Notes: a model not told the origin generated them from the sequence alone. A stretch of DNA of 64,000 bases from Microcoleus sp. FACHB-672 (GCF_014695725.1 NZ_JACJOU010000022.1:124001-188000), one strand, 5' to 3'; shown: positions 32,442-42,825, numbered from the stretch's first letter. Translations and numbers: made by a program.

Positions 32442-32914
32442 AATTGATTTGCCTGATTTATCTTAATGTTTTGGACGTTCCAGGCTCTACATCAACTTTT
32501 TTGAAAAAGTTCATGTCTGAGTCAAACAATGGTTCAAAAAAAATGATTTCACTCGATGATGCCGCTGAACACTTCTAGTGTTGATGCCGGCCAAAAGCAG
32601 TGCAAAGACATCCATTAATCTCAACACTGTTTTGCCGGTTGCATCAAAATTTAGCAGTCATGCCGCTAGCAGGCACACCGACACTGATCTAGACCGCTAG
32701 GTGTATTCTGCTCTCCTAGCGGCAATTAAACATTCACGTCTTGGCATCCAGTGCTTGTGTTGCCGATTCGCACTCATGCAAGCTTTAAAGTCCTGTTGTT
32801 TTAAGCTTTAGTAAAAAGGTTATTTGCAACGGCACGGGGGCCGCCCAAATCAATCTGGACAATTATTTGGGATGTTTGTGGGGTTTCAAACCCCTCCTGC
32901 AAAACCGGCTGAAT
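32442..32914. other. Non-coding stretch with a 9-bp inverted repeat
   Basis: I see no gene here. TGCCGCTAG (32661-32669) is exactly inverted as CTAGCGGCA (32716-32724), with an extra internal CCGCTAG copy at 32694-32700. The spacing of 46 bases would allow a structured RNA or a small repeat element. The first 100 bases should hold the promoter of the leftward pentapeptide gene. Confidence 0.4.
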
Positions 32915-33418
32915 TCAGCCCCTGTCACCTCCCCTATCTTTTGCCGTCCAGGTGTTACCAAACAGGAAAAACTGATCTAGGAAAACATTGACTAAGTTAA
33001 CTGGCCACTGCCGGTTTAACCGAGTTTGCGCCTCCTGATATGCACCCATTCTCTGGAGTCGCAAAAAAAGGCACCTCGCTCCTTTGAGCTTTGCCTCAGC
33101 ATTCAGCAAGTCACACTGCCCATGACAGACGCCCTTTGACTCACCTTTAGCCGGCTTGCAAGCCCCCACCGGCACCCATAGCCGGTGCGCTTTGCCCACG
33201 CTTTGCGAACGAGCTTGACCTAGAACATCAGAAATTGACCGCCCCATCTTGGCAGGCGGTGATAGCTGTGGTCTGGTACGTGCCCCTTGCTCTTCCGTCA
33301 GGCGTACTCGGCGCATGGGGATATGGTAGCTCACCTCGTGTGGAGTGCAGAAGTTAACGACTCCATAATAAATAAAGATAATCGCTGCTGGCTTATCGAC
33401 GCAAGCTCGCCACAGCAA
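32915..33418 (-). CDS. Doubtful 167-codon open frame, no recognised domain
   Basis: This frame is GC-richer than its surroundings and is the only long open frame in the 1.4 kb between the pentapeptide gene and the sensor kinase. The conceptual protein is basic and has odd composition (RRVRLTEEQGARTRPQLSPP, QTRLNRQWPVNL). I recognise no domain, and there is no clear ribosome site. It may be a remnant of a mobile or structured RNA element rather than a gene, so the call is weak. Confidence 0.2.
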   Translation of the reverse strand: MLWRACVDKPAAIIFIYYGVVNFCTPHEVSYHIPMRRVRLTEEQGARTRPQLSPPAKMGRSISDVLGQARSQSVGKAHRLWVPVGACKPAKGESKGVCHGQCDLLNAEAKLKGARCLFLRLQRMGAYQEAQTRLNRQWPVNLVNVFLDQFFLFGNTWTAKDRGGDRG

Positions 33419-33868
33419 AAAAGTCCCTCAACCGCTCTCGCTGTAGCCCCGGATTGCAAAACCTCACACTGGCTTGCTGAATCTTAAATTAATCCTAAGG
33501 AAAACCTTAAATTAATTTTTTTCTATCTAAAAACATTAAACTTTTATTTAAGCGATTGATTAGCGTGTTTCCTGACAAGTATTTCCTATTCTGTCGCTAG
33601 ATTCGGTAAGCGATCCAGACTCAAAAACTGGCACAAGCTGAGTCCAAATTGCCACCTGCTAGACCTAAAAAATCCTTGAATGCAATTAAACTCATTGTCA
33701 GAAAAAAGACATATTCTGCGCGTTTCTGTCTTGTTAATCATAAGTGCAACCGGCTATAGAAGAAAAATACCTGGGTGAGCTGGCTTGCTGGCAGCACTGA
33801 AAATAGACATTTGATGAATTGCCATCGCGGTTGCAAATCAAAAGCAATCGAATAATTTAGATGTGCTA
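33419..33868. promoter_or_regulatory. Spacer upstream of the sensor kinase gene
   Basis: About 450 AT-rich bases with no convincing gene. They should contain the promoter of the rightward kinase gene. No strong ribosome site precedes its start. Confidence 0.4.
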
Positions 33869-36800
33869 ATGGACAAACCCGATCCGAGTAAAAATATTAT
33901 GAACGAACTAGCCTTGACAGAGTCGGAATTAAAAGCCTTTTTCAACCTGTCATCAGATGTATTTTGTACGATCGGGCCGCACGGGTATTTCCAGACAGTC
34001 AACTGGGCGTGGGAAAGAATTTTAGGATGGACATCGGCAGACTGGCGTGAACAGCCTTGGATCGAGTTCGTACATCCGGATGATATAGCAGCCAGCTTAA
34101 GTGCGCTAGAAAAGTGTAGCACCGGCAGCATTTGCCACTTTGAAAATCGCTATCGCAACAAAACCGGCCTGTATCTGTGGCTGTCTTGGAGCGTCATGAG
34201 AGATGAAAATCAAATTCTTTATGCCAACGCCAGCGATATCACCGGCAGCAAACGATTAAAGCGGCAATTATCCGGACTTCAAGAACGCCTCAACGCATTT
34301 TTTGCCGCCGCCCCTGTCGGCTTAGCAATTTTAGACAAACAGTTGCGCTTTGTTCAAATTAATCAAACCCTAGCACAGCTCAATGGGATGCCGGTGAGCA
34401 AACATCTTGGCAAAACCTACCGGCAAGTCACGCCCCAACTCGCACCGGCTGTTGAGCCACTGCTGAAGAGAATACTCGCCAGTAATACCAACCTGATCAA
34501 AAGTGAACTCACCAGTGAATCCCTCAGCGATATTCAGCAAAAGCGTCACTGGCAAACCTCGATCTTTTCCATCGAAGACGGCGAAGGGGAACTCAGTGGC
34601 ATTGGCACCATTGTCATGGAAATTACGGAAGTCAAGCAAGTCGAAGAACAGCTGCGTCACCGGCTTGCCATTGAAGAAATGATCGCCCGCATTTCCAAAT
34701 TGTTCGTCTCGCCTCAAGTTAAACTCAATCAAGTTCTCCAACTGCTGGGAGAAGTGATCTGCGCCTCCCGCGCTCACATCTATCAAATTACCGAAGACGG
34801 CTGCAGAATGGACAGAACCTTTGAATGGCGTGCTGCCACAACTCAAGGGCAAATTGAGCCACTTCGCACGCTCAACACTGCCGAGTTTCCTTGGTGGATG
34901 CGGCAACTTAAGAGCCGGCAAATCATCATCATTCCAGATACGCTCACCATGCCGGCAGAAGCGGCTGCCGAACAAGAAATGTTGCGAACGCAACATATCC
35001 GCTCCCTGTTAGCCGTTCCCATCTATTCCACCACCGGCACGCTCATCGGCTTCATGGGATTTGATGACACCCAAAAAAAACGCACATGGTTGGCTGAAGA
35101 TGTGCGGGCGCTACAAATTGTGAGTGAGATGATAGCCTGCGACTGGGCGCGAAAGCAGGCAGAAACAGAACTGCACCAAGTTAACCGCACACTTAGAGTC
35201 TTAAGCGCCTGCAACCAGGCAGTCGTCCGCGCCACCGAGGAAACCGAGTTACTAGACGATATCTGCCGGCTGATCGTAGAAGTGGGCGGTTATACTTCTG
35301 CGTGGGTAAGTGAGGAGAAAAAGCTCTTACCGGCTTCAGAAAAGCCAAGCAGTTCGGCCATTTATACCAGCCAACCTATGATTGTCAAAAATAACCCAAA
35401 CACCCTTGATGACACAGCATCGAACTGGGAAGGGCACGATCGCAGCGATGCCGCACTTATTTCTCTGCCATTGATTGCCGGTGAACGCACGTTGGGAGCG
35501 CTTAACATTTACGCAGATCGAGCCGATGCCTTCGATGATGAAGAGTTACAACTACTAACAGAACTTGCCAGAGATTTAGCCTATGGCATCGTGTCACTGC
35601 GAACGCAAATTGAACACCGGCAAACCGAGGAAGCCCTTCGCAAAAGTGAAGCAGTGAATCGAGCTATTCTGACTGCCATCCCGGATGCCATGTTTCGCAG
35701 TACCAAAGATGGTACTTATATCGACTTCATTCCAGCGCAAAACTTCGAGATGTTAGCCCCTCCCCAGGCGTTTTTGGGCAAAAAAGTATCGCAAGTGTTG
35801 CCGGCTCAACTAGCAGAACAATTCACCCATAGCATCGAGCAAGTTCTGCAAACCGGCGAGACAGATATCCTGGAATACCAGCTGATGCAAAATGGCCTGA
35901 TGCGGCATTACGAAGCGCGAACGGTTGTGAGCGGATATGATGAAGTTCTGTCAATGGTGCGCGACATTACCGAGAGCAAGCGTACCCAAGCAGCGCTGCA
36001 AGACTCAGAAGAACTTCATCGCATCACACTCAGCAACATTTCCGATGCCCTCTTCATCACCGATGACACCGGCACGTTGATCTATGTCGGTCCCAGTATT
36101 GCCCACACATTCAACTACTCTGTGTCAGAAGCTTATGCGTTAGGCAACGTTGCTAAGTTGCTGGGCGAGAATTTGTTCGATGTAAATCAGCTGGACAGCT
36201 TGGGAGAAATCCGCAATATTGAGCGCCAGATTAAAGATAAGTTCGGCAATTCCCATTTCATGCTTGTCAGTGTCAAGCGCGTTTCCATCAAACAAGGAAC
36301 TGTGCTCTATACCTGCCGGGACATTACTGAGCGCAAACAGACAAAGCAAGCGCTTTTGCGCGTTAGAGCAGCCGTTGAAAGTGCCGGCGATGCGATTGCG
36401 ATTTTTGATATTGCCGACACGCCGGTTTACCTTAATCCAGCGTTTGCCGAGCTATTTGAATACAGTTGCGAACAGCTAAAAGCAGCTGGAGGATCGGCAG
36501 TCGTTTTTGCTGAACCCTCCCTGGCAACTCAAGTATTTGATCGCGTCAGAAAGGGTAATTCTTGGCGGGGTGAAGTGCAGATGCACAGCCGCACCGGCAC
36601 TCGTCATCCGGTTTTGCTTCGCGCTGACGCCATTAAGGATGAAACCGGCCAAATCGCCGGACTATTAGGGATTTTTACCGATATTTCCCAACGAGTCCGA
36701 GCAGAAGCCGCCTTGCGGCAAAGTGAGCGGCGCTTGAGTGCGGTGCTGGAGAATATGCCGGTGATGATGGATGCCTTTGATATATCGGGGAATATTATCG

Positions 36801-37882
36801 TTTGGAACCGCGAATGCGAACGAGTCACCGGCTACCAGGCATCGGAGATGGTTGGCAACCCGCAATGGCTAGAAATCTTGTGTCCAGATCCCGCCTATCG
36901 CGCCCTCATGATGGCCGAATGGCAACAACGTGGCAACAATTATCGAGACTGGGAGTGGAAATTTACCTGTAAAGATGGCAGTGTGAGAACGGTTGCGTGG
37001 TCTAACGTTTCTGAACAGGTTCCCCTTCCGGGATGGGTGGCTTGGGGTATTGGAGTGGACGTTACCGAGCGTCAACAAGCGGAAGCGGAAATTCGCCGGC
37101 TCAATGATGAACTTGAACAGCGAGTCATTGAACGCACGCGAGCACTGCAAGCCACCAACCAAGAGCTAGAAGCTTTTAGTTACTCAGTCTCTCACGATTT
37201 GCGAGCGCCCCTGCGGAGTATTAACGGCTTCAGTCAGGCGCTTTTAGAAGACTATGGGGAAACCCTAGATGCCACCGGCAAAGATTACCTCAGTCGTGTC
37301 TGTGCTGCCACTGCTCGAATGGGTCAGCTAATTGATGATTTACTGAGCTTGTCCCGTGTGACGCGCCGGGAACTTCATTTTTCACCCGTAAATTTAACCA
37401 CTGTTGCCCAGAATGTGGCAGCAGAACTGCTGAGGACACAACCGCAACGCCCAGTCGAGTTTAAAATCGCAGAAGACCTCTTTACCAGTGGGGACGCTCA
37501 ACTGCTGCGGGTGATGTTAGAAAACTTGCTGGGCAATGCCTGGAAGTTTACCAGCAAGCGCCCCCATGCTCGCATCGAATTTGGGGTTTGTCCGCTTTCC
37601 TGCGTTCCAGTTCTCCCCGCCATTGCGAATGACAACGGAGAAATAAGCCTTTGCCAATCGGTGTATTTTGTCCGCGACGATGGTGCCGGTTTTGATATGG
37701 CTTATGCAGATAAACTTTTTGGCCCTTTCCAGCGGCTTCATGCAATGGCTGATTTTGAAGGCACCGGCATTGGACTCGCAACAGTTCAGCGCATTATTCA
37801 TCTTCACGGCGGTTTTGTCTGGGCTGAATCTGCGGTGGAGCAAGGCGCAACGTTTTATTTTACCTTGCAATGTGGGGTGTAA
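33869..37882 (+). CDS. Multi-PAS/GAF sensor histidine kinase
   Basis: This large cytoplasmic kinase (about 1337 residues) has no membrane segment. In order it has two PAS domains (about 15-130, 140-255), two GAF domains (about 270-430, 440-595), four PAS domains (about 605-715, 725-835, 845-955, 970-1080), a short coiled coil, and a kinase core. The phosphoacceptor is His 1109 in SYSVSHDLRAPLRSI. The ATPase domain shows the N box ENLLGNAWKF, G1 RDDGAGFD and G2 GTGIGLATVQ. The kinase core is of the phytochrome type. There is no receiver, so a separate response regulator is needed; none is adjacent. I prefer ATG 33869 to GTG 33863. No GAF Cys for bilin binding is evident. Confidence 0.93.
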   Translation: MDKPDPSKNIMNELALTESELKAFFNLSSDVFCTIGPHGYFQTVNWAWERILGWTSADWREQPWIEFVHPDDIAASLSALEKCSTGSICHFENRYRNKTGLYLWLSWSVMRDENQILYANASDITGSKRLKRQLSGLQERLNAFFAAAPVGLAILDKQLRFVQINQTLAQLNGMPVSKHLGKTYRQVTPQLAPAVEPLLKRILASNTNLIKSELTSESLSDIQQKRHWQTSIFSIEDGEGELSGIGTIVMEITEVKQVEEQLRHRLAIEEMIARISKLFVSPQVKLNQVLQLLGEVICASRAHIYQITEDGCRMDRTFEWRAATTQGQIEPLRTLNTAEFPWWMRQLKSRQIIIIPDTLTMPAEAAAEQEMLRTQHIRSLLAVPIYSTTGTLIGFMGFDDTQKKRTWLAEDVRALQIVSEMIACDWARKQAETELHQVNRTLRVLSACNQAVVRATEETELLDDICRLIVEVGGYTSAWVSEEKKLLPASEKPSSSAIYTSQPMIVKNNPNTLDDTASNWEGHDRSDAALISLPLIAGERTLGALNIYADRADAFDDEELQLLTELARDLAYGIVSLRTQIEHRQTEEALRKSEAVNRAILTAIPDAMFRSTKDGTYIDFIPAQNFEMLAPPQAFLGKKVSQVLPAQLAEQFTHSIEQVLQTGETDILEYQLMQNGLMRHYEARTVVSGYDEVLSMVRDITESKRTQAALQDSEELHRITLSNISDALFITDDTGTLIYVGPSIAHTFNYSVSEAYALGNVAKLLGENLFDVNQLDSLGEIRNIERQIKDKFGNSHFMLVSVKRVSIKQGTVLYTCRDITERKQTKQALLRVRAAVESAGDAIAIFDIADTPVYLNPAFAELFEYSCEQLKAAGGSAVVFAEPSLATQVFDRVRKGNSWRGEVQMHSRTGTRHPVLLRADAIKDETGQIAGLLGIFTDISQRVRAEAALRQSERRLSAVLENMPVMMDAFDISGNIIVWNRECERVTGYQASEMVGNPQWLEILCPDPAYRALMMAEWQQRGNNYRDWEWKFTCKDGSVRTVAWSNVSEQVPLPGWVAWGIGVDVTERQQAEAEIRRLNDELEQRVIERTRALQATNQELEAFSYSVSHDLRAPLRSINGFSQALLEDYGETLDATGKDYLSRVCAATARMGQLIDDLLSLSRVTRRELHFSPVNLTTVAQNVAAELLRTQPQRPVEFKIAEDLFTSGDAQLLRVMLENLLGNAWKFTSKRPHARIEFGVCPLSCVPVLPAIANDNGEISLCQSVYFVRDDGAGFDMAYADKLFGPFQRLHAMADFEGTGIGLATVQRIIHLHGGFVWAESAVEQGATFYFTLQCGV

Positions 37883-38080
37883 AGTCTGTGGAGATTGCCG
37901 CAATTGAAGGGAGATAAAATTTTCTGCCGGCAATGAATGAGTTGAGCAACATTAATTGTTTGGTCTTACTGAAGCTAAGACAGGGCAAGGAGTGAAGTTG
38001 TTATCCGTCAGGCAAAGCAGCTTTTGATCATGCCTGAAGCTCAACTCCACTCTCTAATCGCCTTTATTTGTGTAGAGTTT

Positions 38081-38578
38081 CTATTCAACGTTAACGCCCT
38101 CTGGCAGACGCGCACTTTCTAAATTGGCACTTTCCAGTGCTTGACTGGCGACATCAGCTTGCCGTAAATCGGCACTTAGCAAGTTAGCGTTATCAAGATT
38201 GGCATTGATCAGGTTGGCACCGATAAGGTTGGCGAATGACAGGTTGGCTTTCGAGAAGTTGACTTCCCTGAGATTTGCTTGATTCAATGACGCACTATTT
38301 AAATAGCTTTTGCTGAAATTCGCGCCCTCTAAATTTGCGTTCGTTAAATCCGCACCTTCTAAATTGGCAGATTCAAACGTCGCACCCTTAAGATTTGCCC
38401 CTCTTAAATCTGCGCCAATTAAGTGAGCACCGTTTAAATTAGCGCCGCTCAGATCGCATTGCTGACACAAATTTGTTTCCCGCAACTGTTTGACATGGGC
38501 GGGATTTTCTGCTTGCGCCGGCACTGCTAAACATAGCGTGAATATAAATGCTGTGGCATTTAAAATTACAGATTTCAT
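38081..38578 (-). CDS. Secreted pentapeptide-repeat protein
   Basis: The 165-residue protein starts with a clear signal peptide (about residues 1-23, ending AVPAQA-EN). A CxxC (NLCQQCDLSG) follows, then about 22 A(D/N)LxX repeats. The Cys-x-x-Cys just before the repeats recurs in a group of exported cyanobacterial pentapeptide proteins, whose LxxTxxCxxCDLSGANL opening it shares. The mature protein should be periplasmic or lumenal. It is unlike the larger cytoplasmic repeat protein at 31389-32441, which has no signal peptide. Function is unknown. Confidence 0.9.
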   Translation of the reverse strand: MKSVILNATAFIFTLCLAVPAQAENPAHVKQLRETNLCQQCDLSGANLNGAHLIGADLRGANLKGATFESANLEGADLTNANLEGANFSKSYLNSASLNQANLREVNFSKANLSFANLIGANLINANLDNANLLSADLRQADVASQALESANLESARLPEGVNVE

Positions 38579-39247
38579 TTGCCGAACCTCTCAGTGTTTG
38601 ATAAATTTACTATGAGGCAATGCGAGTAAGTACAATGTAATCGAAATCTCAGGCAACTTGTGATAAAACGGATCAGGCTAAGTGAGCGAAGTCAGAAAGG
38701 GCTAGTGATTTAAATCAACTTTCTTAGTGTGATGACGCTCTGTTTATAATCAGATGATTTAGTTTCACCCAATCTTTCAGCCGCAAAGCACGCTTTCTTC
38801 ACTTCGTATTCTGAGTTTTTCCGGCGCTTGCAAGAAGTTGTTAGTGAGTTGTCTATACAGTAGCCGATGGCGTATTCTCGACTCCACCGTCCGCACCCTT
38901 TTTAAAGAATTACCTCAAATCCATTCGTTAAGCATCAAGAGCGCTCTGTGCGGTCAAAACTGCGAGGAGTGCTTGTATGCCTTGCGTTTGGATTACTTCC
39001 ACTATATTCAATTTGTTAAGGGGTAAGCCTTGACCCTTAGGTAGATTTAAGACTGAACTAAAGTTAAAGTTGATAACGTTTCGATCCCCGACTCTGTTTT
39101 AATCCCTAATCGCTGTGATATCCGCTACAGAGGCTACCTCCAACCCAGGAAAATTAGTAAAAACAAGTGAAAAAGAGAAATGAGTGGAACCTTTTTCCAG
39201 TAAAATGACTTTAGGTAACCGTGCTATTTCTAAGAGAAGTTCAAGAC
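38579..39247. other. Spacer without a supported gene
   Basis: These 669 bases hold only short open frames with no recognisable product (for example 62 codons at 38838-39026). The left end should contain the promoter of the secreted pentapeptide gene. Nothing else could be assigned. Confidence 0.4.
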
Positions 39248-40021
39248 TTAATTGCTTAACAAAAAATGTGCTAACTCACAAAAACCCTCGGCTTCTACAC
39301 CGGCAGTAATATAAGCCGGCAGATAGGTGAGTTCAGCGACATACTCCAATACATTCGCCACGCCCACAGAATGGGGAAAGATCGCACCATCAAATAAACT
39401 GGCATCATTCGGACTGTCACCCACCGTCACCACTTGCGCCGGCAGATATTGGGGAAAGTCATTCTGCAACACTTGCAGCACAGCCGCCGCTTTATCTTGT
39501 TCCAAGGGTTTGATGTGGCACTGCACAGAACTATAGGTAAAACCCCAACCCATCTGCCGGCATAACTCAGCAATCTGTTGTAAATCTGCCGGCGTCAGTC
39601 CCGCCACATCAAATGTCCAATCAGTAATCCGGAAACGATTGTCAACTGACTCCTGAATTCTGGGAAACCTAACTTTAAGTGAGTTAAACACCTGAGCCAA
39701 CCTGTGCCGGTGTTCGGCAAGATCGGGAATCAGGGTTAAAGCCACCGGCACATCACAGCCGGCGCGATAAAATAACCCACCATTTTCCGCAATCGCACCG
39801 GCAACCGGCATTAAGCTACTTAGCCCACTCACCCAACCCGCAGAACGTCCCGTCACAATTAATACAGGAATGCCGGCAGCCGCTAAATTCTCTAACGCTT
39901 GTAGCAAATTTGGGGTAAACTTACCCCGCCATGTAAGCGTGCCATCCATATCAGTTGCAACAAAACGAATATTTCTAAACAAACCACCAGCTACAGCCTG
40001 AGATAAAGTGACAAAAGGCAT
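39248..40021 (-). CDS. HAD-superfamily (IIB-type) phosphatase
   Basis: The protein shows all HAD motifs: ATDMDGTLT (residues about 22-30, nucleophile Asp and acid Asp), LIVTGRS near residue 57, a Lys in the region IKPLEQDKAAA, and VTVGDSPNDASLF near the C-terminus. The 257-residue size and the cap inserted between motifs II and III indicate the Cof/SPP-like IIB class. These hydrolyse sugar phosphates or similar small phosphates. The substrate cannot be read from the sequence. A GAGG site lies six bases before the ATG. It is divergent from the M15 peptidase gene, with only about 30 bases between the starts. Confidence 0.88.
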   Translation of the reverse strand: MPFVTLSQAVAGGLFRNIRFVATDMDGTLTWRGKFTPNLLQALENLAAAGIPVLIVTGRSAGWVSGLSSLMPVAGAIAENGGLFYRAGCDVPVALTLIPDLAEHRHRLAQVFNSLKVRFPRIQESVDNRFRITDWTFDVAGLTPADLQQIAELCRQMGWGFTYSSVQCHIKPLEQDKAAAVLQVLQNDFPQYLPAQVVTVGDSPNDASLFDGAIFPHSVGVANVLEYVAELTYLPAYITAGVEAEGFCELAHFLLSN

Positions 40022-40050
40022 GGCTATCCTCGCTCATCGCACGCTTGTTT

Positions 40051-41736
40051 ATGGCTCAACTTTCACCAGATCAGCGCAATTATCTGTATCTTCAAGAAGC
40101 TGCAAGGGCCGGCATCCACAAGCCGATCTTGGCAGCACTTTACGCAGCGCACAACCAACCCACCCTGGCGGATGACGAAACCGGCTTAGGTGTCTCGCCG
40201 GCTAATCGGATTGCGCTGGAACAAGTCAGAACCCTAGGCGAACAAATTTACTATGCCGCCAATACGATCCGCAGTCTGAGTGAAAGTTTGGTTGCCCAGG
40301 GGTGGGCAGCCTCAGACTTATGGCACGCTGAAAAAGGTCGCTACACAGATCGCTTTATTCAAACCCTTGCTGTCGGCTACGCAGCGCCCGCCACTGATTC
40401 TACCGCTGCGCGGTTAGAAGCCTGTGACAAACAAAAATTGTTGCAAGCTTATGTGGAAGATTTCAAAATAGATTGTGAGATTGAAGACTTCCCGGAAAGT
40501 CAAGCTTATGTAGATCAAGCGCTGTTGGCACTGGTGAGTGAACTTTCCCGATATTACAACGGCTTGCCGGCTCAGCGCGATGCTTTGCTGGAAACAGCCC
40601 GGATTTGGAGCCGGTTGGACACGCGCGAAGCCACGATTGCCAAACTTCCTCAAGTGATTGCCTCTCTTAATATCCCGCAATCTGCGGATGCCTACGCTGA
40701 AAACTCCGATGAGTCCTATTTAGACGGGACTCTGCTGCAATTTGTCGAACAACTATCTCCCAACTACAGCGGCTACCCCCATCAACGAGAAGGACTGCTG
40801 CGACTGGTTCAAGTGTGGCGTCAGCTGGATTCCCGTGAAGAAGCCATTGTTTCTCTGAAAAAAAATACCTCTCCCGAACCTTTCCTCAAAATCCTCGATC
40901 CCGCCTTAATCGCCTTTGCGGGGCGTATTCCCCAGTATTATCGAGGTCAAGCCCATCAACGCAACGCCGTTACAGAAGCCGTCCGTATTTGGCGACAACT
41001 CGATTCGCGCACCGCAGCACTGATAAGTTTGGGAATTAAGGCGGAAAATTTAGAAGCCGGTAAAAGCGATCCCGCAGTTTTGGTGAAAGCCGCAGCGCAA
41101 CTGGATCGAGAACTGCTGGCATTTGCGCGCCGGCTGTCAATTGAGTATAAGGAAGCGGATCACCAGCGAGAAGCCTTGATCGTCCTGGTTCAACGCTGGC
41201 GGCAAATGAGTACCAAAACTCAAGCGATTACATCATTATTTGATGACTTAAAACAAATGAATTTGGCACGTCGCGGCAGCCTGGAAGCTGCACCCGCGCC
41301 CTTAGTAATTGTGCCTAAGCCTCCTGAACGGTGGACTCCCAAAAACATTCAAATGTATGCCCCGATTATCCCAGATGGTTACTTTACCTGGGCAGAAGCC
41401 ACCCACGGCGGCACGCGAATGCCGCCTGACCAAGCTACAGTAGATGCCATGATCCGCATCGCCAAACTCGCTCAGCGGGCGCGAGATCGCATTGGCCGGC
41501 CTTTGCGGATTACCAGTTGGTATCGTCCTGCTGAAATTAATCGCCGTGTGGGTGGGGTTTCTAACAGCCGGCATATCGTTGGAGATGCCATTGATTTTTA
41601 TTGCGAGGGTCTCACGGGCAATCAACTTTACTGGTTTCTAGATCCCTGGTGGCCGGGAGGATTAGGCCGGTATTCCCGCTTTCCCTATCTCAGTCACATT
41701 GACGCTCGTAACTACCGATCGCGGTGGCTAAATTAG
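40051..41736 (+). CDS. M15-type peptidase with four internal repeats
   Basis: The C-terminal domain (about residues 425-561) is a peptidase M15A-like zinc carboxypeptidase domain. Its zinc-binding pattern is visible in SRHIVGDAIDFY and SHIDAR, with TSWYRPAEINRRVGG upstream. These enzymes usually trim D-Ala-D-Ala or related cell-wall peptides. Before it come four tandem copies of a 46-residue unit (about 154-199, 224-269, 282-327, 351-396). Their consensus is LDxxLLxFVxxLSxxYxGxxHQR, an aliphatic stretch, then WRQLDSREEAIxSL. I do not recognise this repeat. No signal peptide is seen. I chose ATG 40051 over TTG 40045. Confidence 0.85.
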   Translation: MAQLSPDQRNYLYLQEAARAGIHKPILAALYAAHNQPTLADDETGLGVSPANRIALEQVRTLGEQIYYAANTIRSLSESLVAQGWAASDLWHAEKGRYTDRFIQTLAVGYAAPATDSTAARLEACDKQKLLQAYVEDFKIDCEIEDFPESQAYVDQALLALVSELSRYYNGLPAQRDALLETARIWSRLDTREATIAKLPQVIASLNIPQSADAYAENSDESYLDGTLLQFVEQLSPNYSGYPHQREGLLRLVQVWRQLDSREEAIVSLKKNTSPEPFLKILDPALIAFAGRIPQYYRGQAHQRNAVTEAVRIWRQLDSRTAALISLGIKAENLEAGKSDPAVLVKAAAQLDRELLAFARRLSIEYKEADHQREALIVLVQRWRQMSTKTQAITSLFDDLKQMNLARRGSLEAAPAPLVIVPKPPERWTPKNIQMYAPIIPDGYFTWAEATHGGTRMPPDQATVDAMIRIAKLAQRARDRIGRPLRITSWYRPAEINRRVGGVSNSRHIVGDAIDFYCEGLTGNQLYWFLDPWWPGGLGRYSRFPYLSHIDARNYRSRWLN

Positions 41737-41833
41737 GATAGTGCTATGCAAGCTAGTTCTAATGTTGCAAAGCTATCGGTTTCCCAATCGATTTTAGATA
41801 AAAATAACCCTTAAATATTAACGGTGCGCCCTT

Positions 41834-42820
41834 ATGTCAGTCTCAATCATCCTTGTTGATCCCTTGTTAGCGCAAGCCCCTGTTAAGCCGGCGGCTAAGG
41901 TGCAAAAACAATCTGCCTCTGTTAAACCGCCGGCTAAGGTGGAAAAACAATCTGCCGACCAAATGTGGATGGGGGTGTCTGGAGGACTTTTGTTTTTGCT
42001 GCTCGCTTTAGCCATCTTTGCCAAGCTGCAAATCGGTAACCTGAACAAAAAACTTAGGATGGAAGATTTTAAAAGTCGAGAGATGCAAAAGAAATACAAG
42101 CTGGCTCTCGGAACCCTCACGAAAATGGAAAAAAACCCAGACTTGGTTCACTCACGTGAGTTTAACTTAGATTATCTCAGAATGCGGATGGCAGAGGAAA
42201 CGTTCCACTTTGCCATTGTTAATCAAATTAAAGTCAAGGTTAAAGATAAAATTTCTTTAGCCTTGCGTCCCACGCAAGAAACACGGGGGATGGGGCGTCA
42301 AGTTGATGAATTGTTTGATGTGGAATATGAAACCGGCGAAGGTGCGAAAATCACCAAGCGAGTTTTATTCCGCATTGAAATTAAATTAACAAAATTACCC
42401 ACCCAACCGACCTCGGTAACCATTGGTCAAATTATTGACTGTATTGAAACCTACCTCAGCACATCCGAGGATCATGATACGTGGCAGCCAACGATTCAAG
42501 GTCGGGTTGCTTATATCCATTGGGATCAAAAGGCTAAACCTACGCCTATGCTGGTGCTAGAACAATCGAATGAAGGCGTCAACGTGACCTTCCGCACCCA
42601 ACGACGCACAACCCCAACCTCCACCTCCGATCAGTCAGAAACCGAACAAATGCCTACCACAGGGCCGCAAACTTCTATCTCAACAGGGCGTCGTTCAACT
42701 TCTATAACCGGCGCACAGAAAACCTCTGGAAAGCCGGGTAAAACCGGCATCAACCCTCCCAAAAGCGACCAAACTTCCGGAAAAACTAGCGGGAAAAATG
42801 CCAAAACCGGCAAGCGTTAA
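41834..42820 (+). CDS. Membrane-anchored protein of unknown function
   Basis: The 328-residue protein has an Ala/Lys/Pro-rich N-terminus with two copies of a KPxAKVxKQSA-like phrase. One membrane helix follows (about residues 51-66, GLLFLLLALAIFA), then a basic helical stretch and a globular domain (about 100-255) rich in beta-prone segments. The tail is Ser/Thr/Gly/Lys-rich and disordered (about 258-328). The globular part has recurrent charged phrases (MAEETFHFAIVNQIKVKV). It looks like a conserved cyanobacterial protein of unknown role. It starts 97 bases after the M15 peptidase gene on the same strand and may be co-transcribed with it. Confidence 0.75.
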   Translation: MSVSIILVDPLLAQAPVKPAAKVQKQSASVKPPAKVEKQSADQMWMGVSGGLLFLLLALAIFAKLQIGNLNKKLRMEDFKSREMQKKYKLALGTLTKMEKNPDLVHSREFNLDYLRMRMAEETFHFAIVNQIKVKVKDKISLALRPTQETRGMGRQVDELFDVEYETGEGAKITKRVLFRIEIKLTKLPTQPTSVTIGQIIDCIETYLSTSEDHDTWQPTIQGRVAYIHWDQKAKPTPMLVLEQSNEGVNVTFRTQRRTTPTSTSDQSETEQMPTTGPQTSISTGRRSTSITGAQKTSGKPGKTGINPPKSDQTSGKTSGKNAKTGKR

Positions 42821-42825
42821 GCATT

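Noticed and set aside
34370-34996. 208-codon minus-strand frame in the sensor kinase
   Set aside because: Fully antisense to PAS/GAF coding sequence, no recognisable domain.
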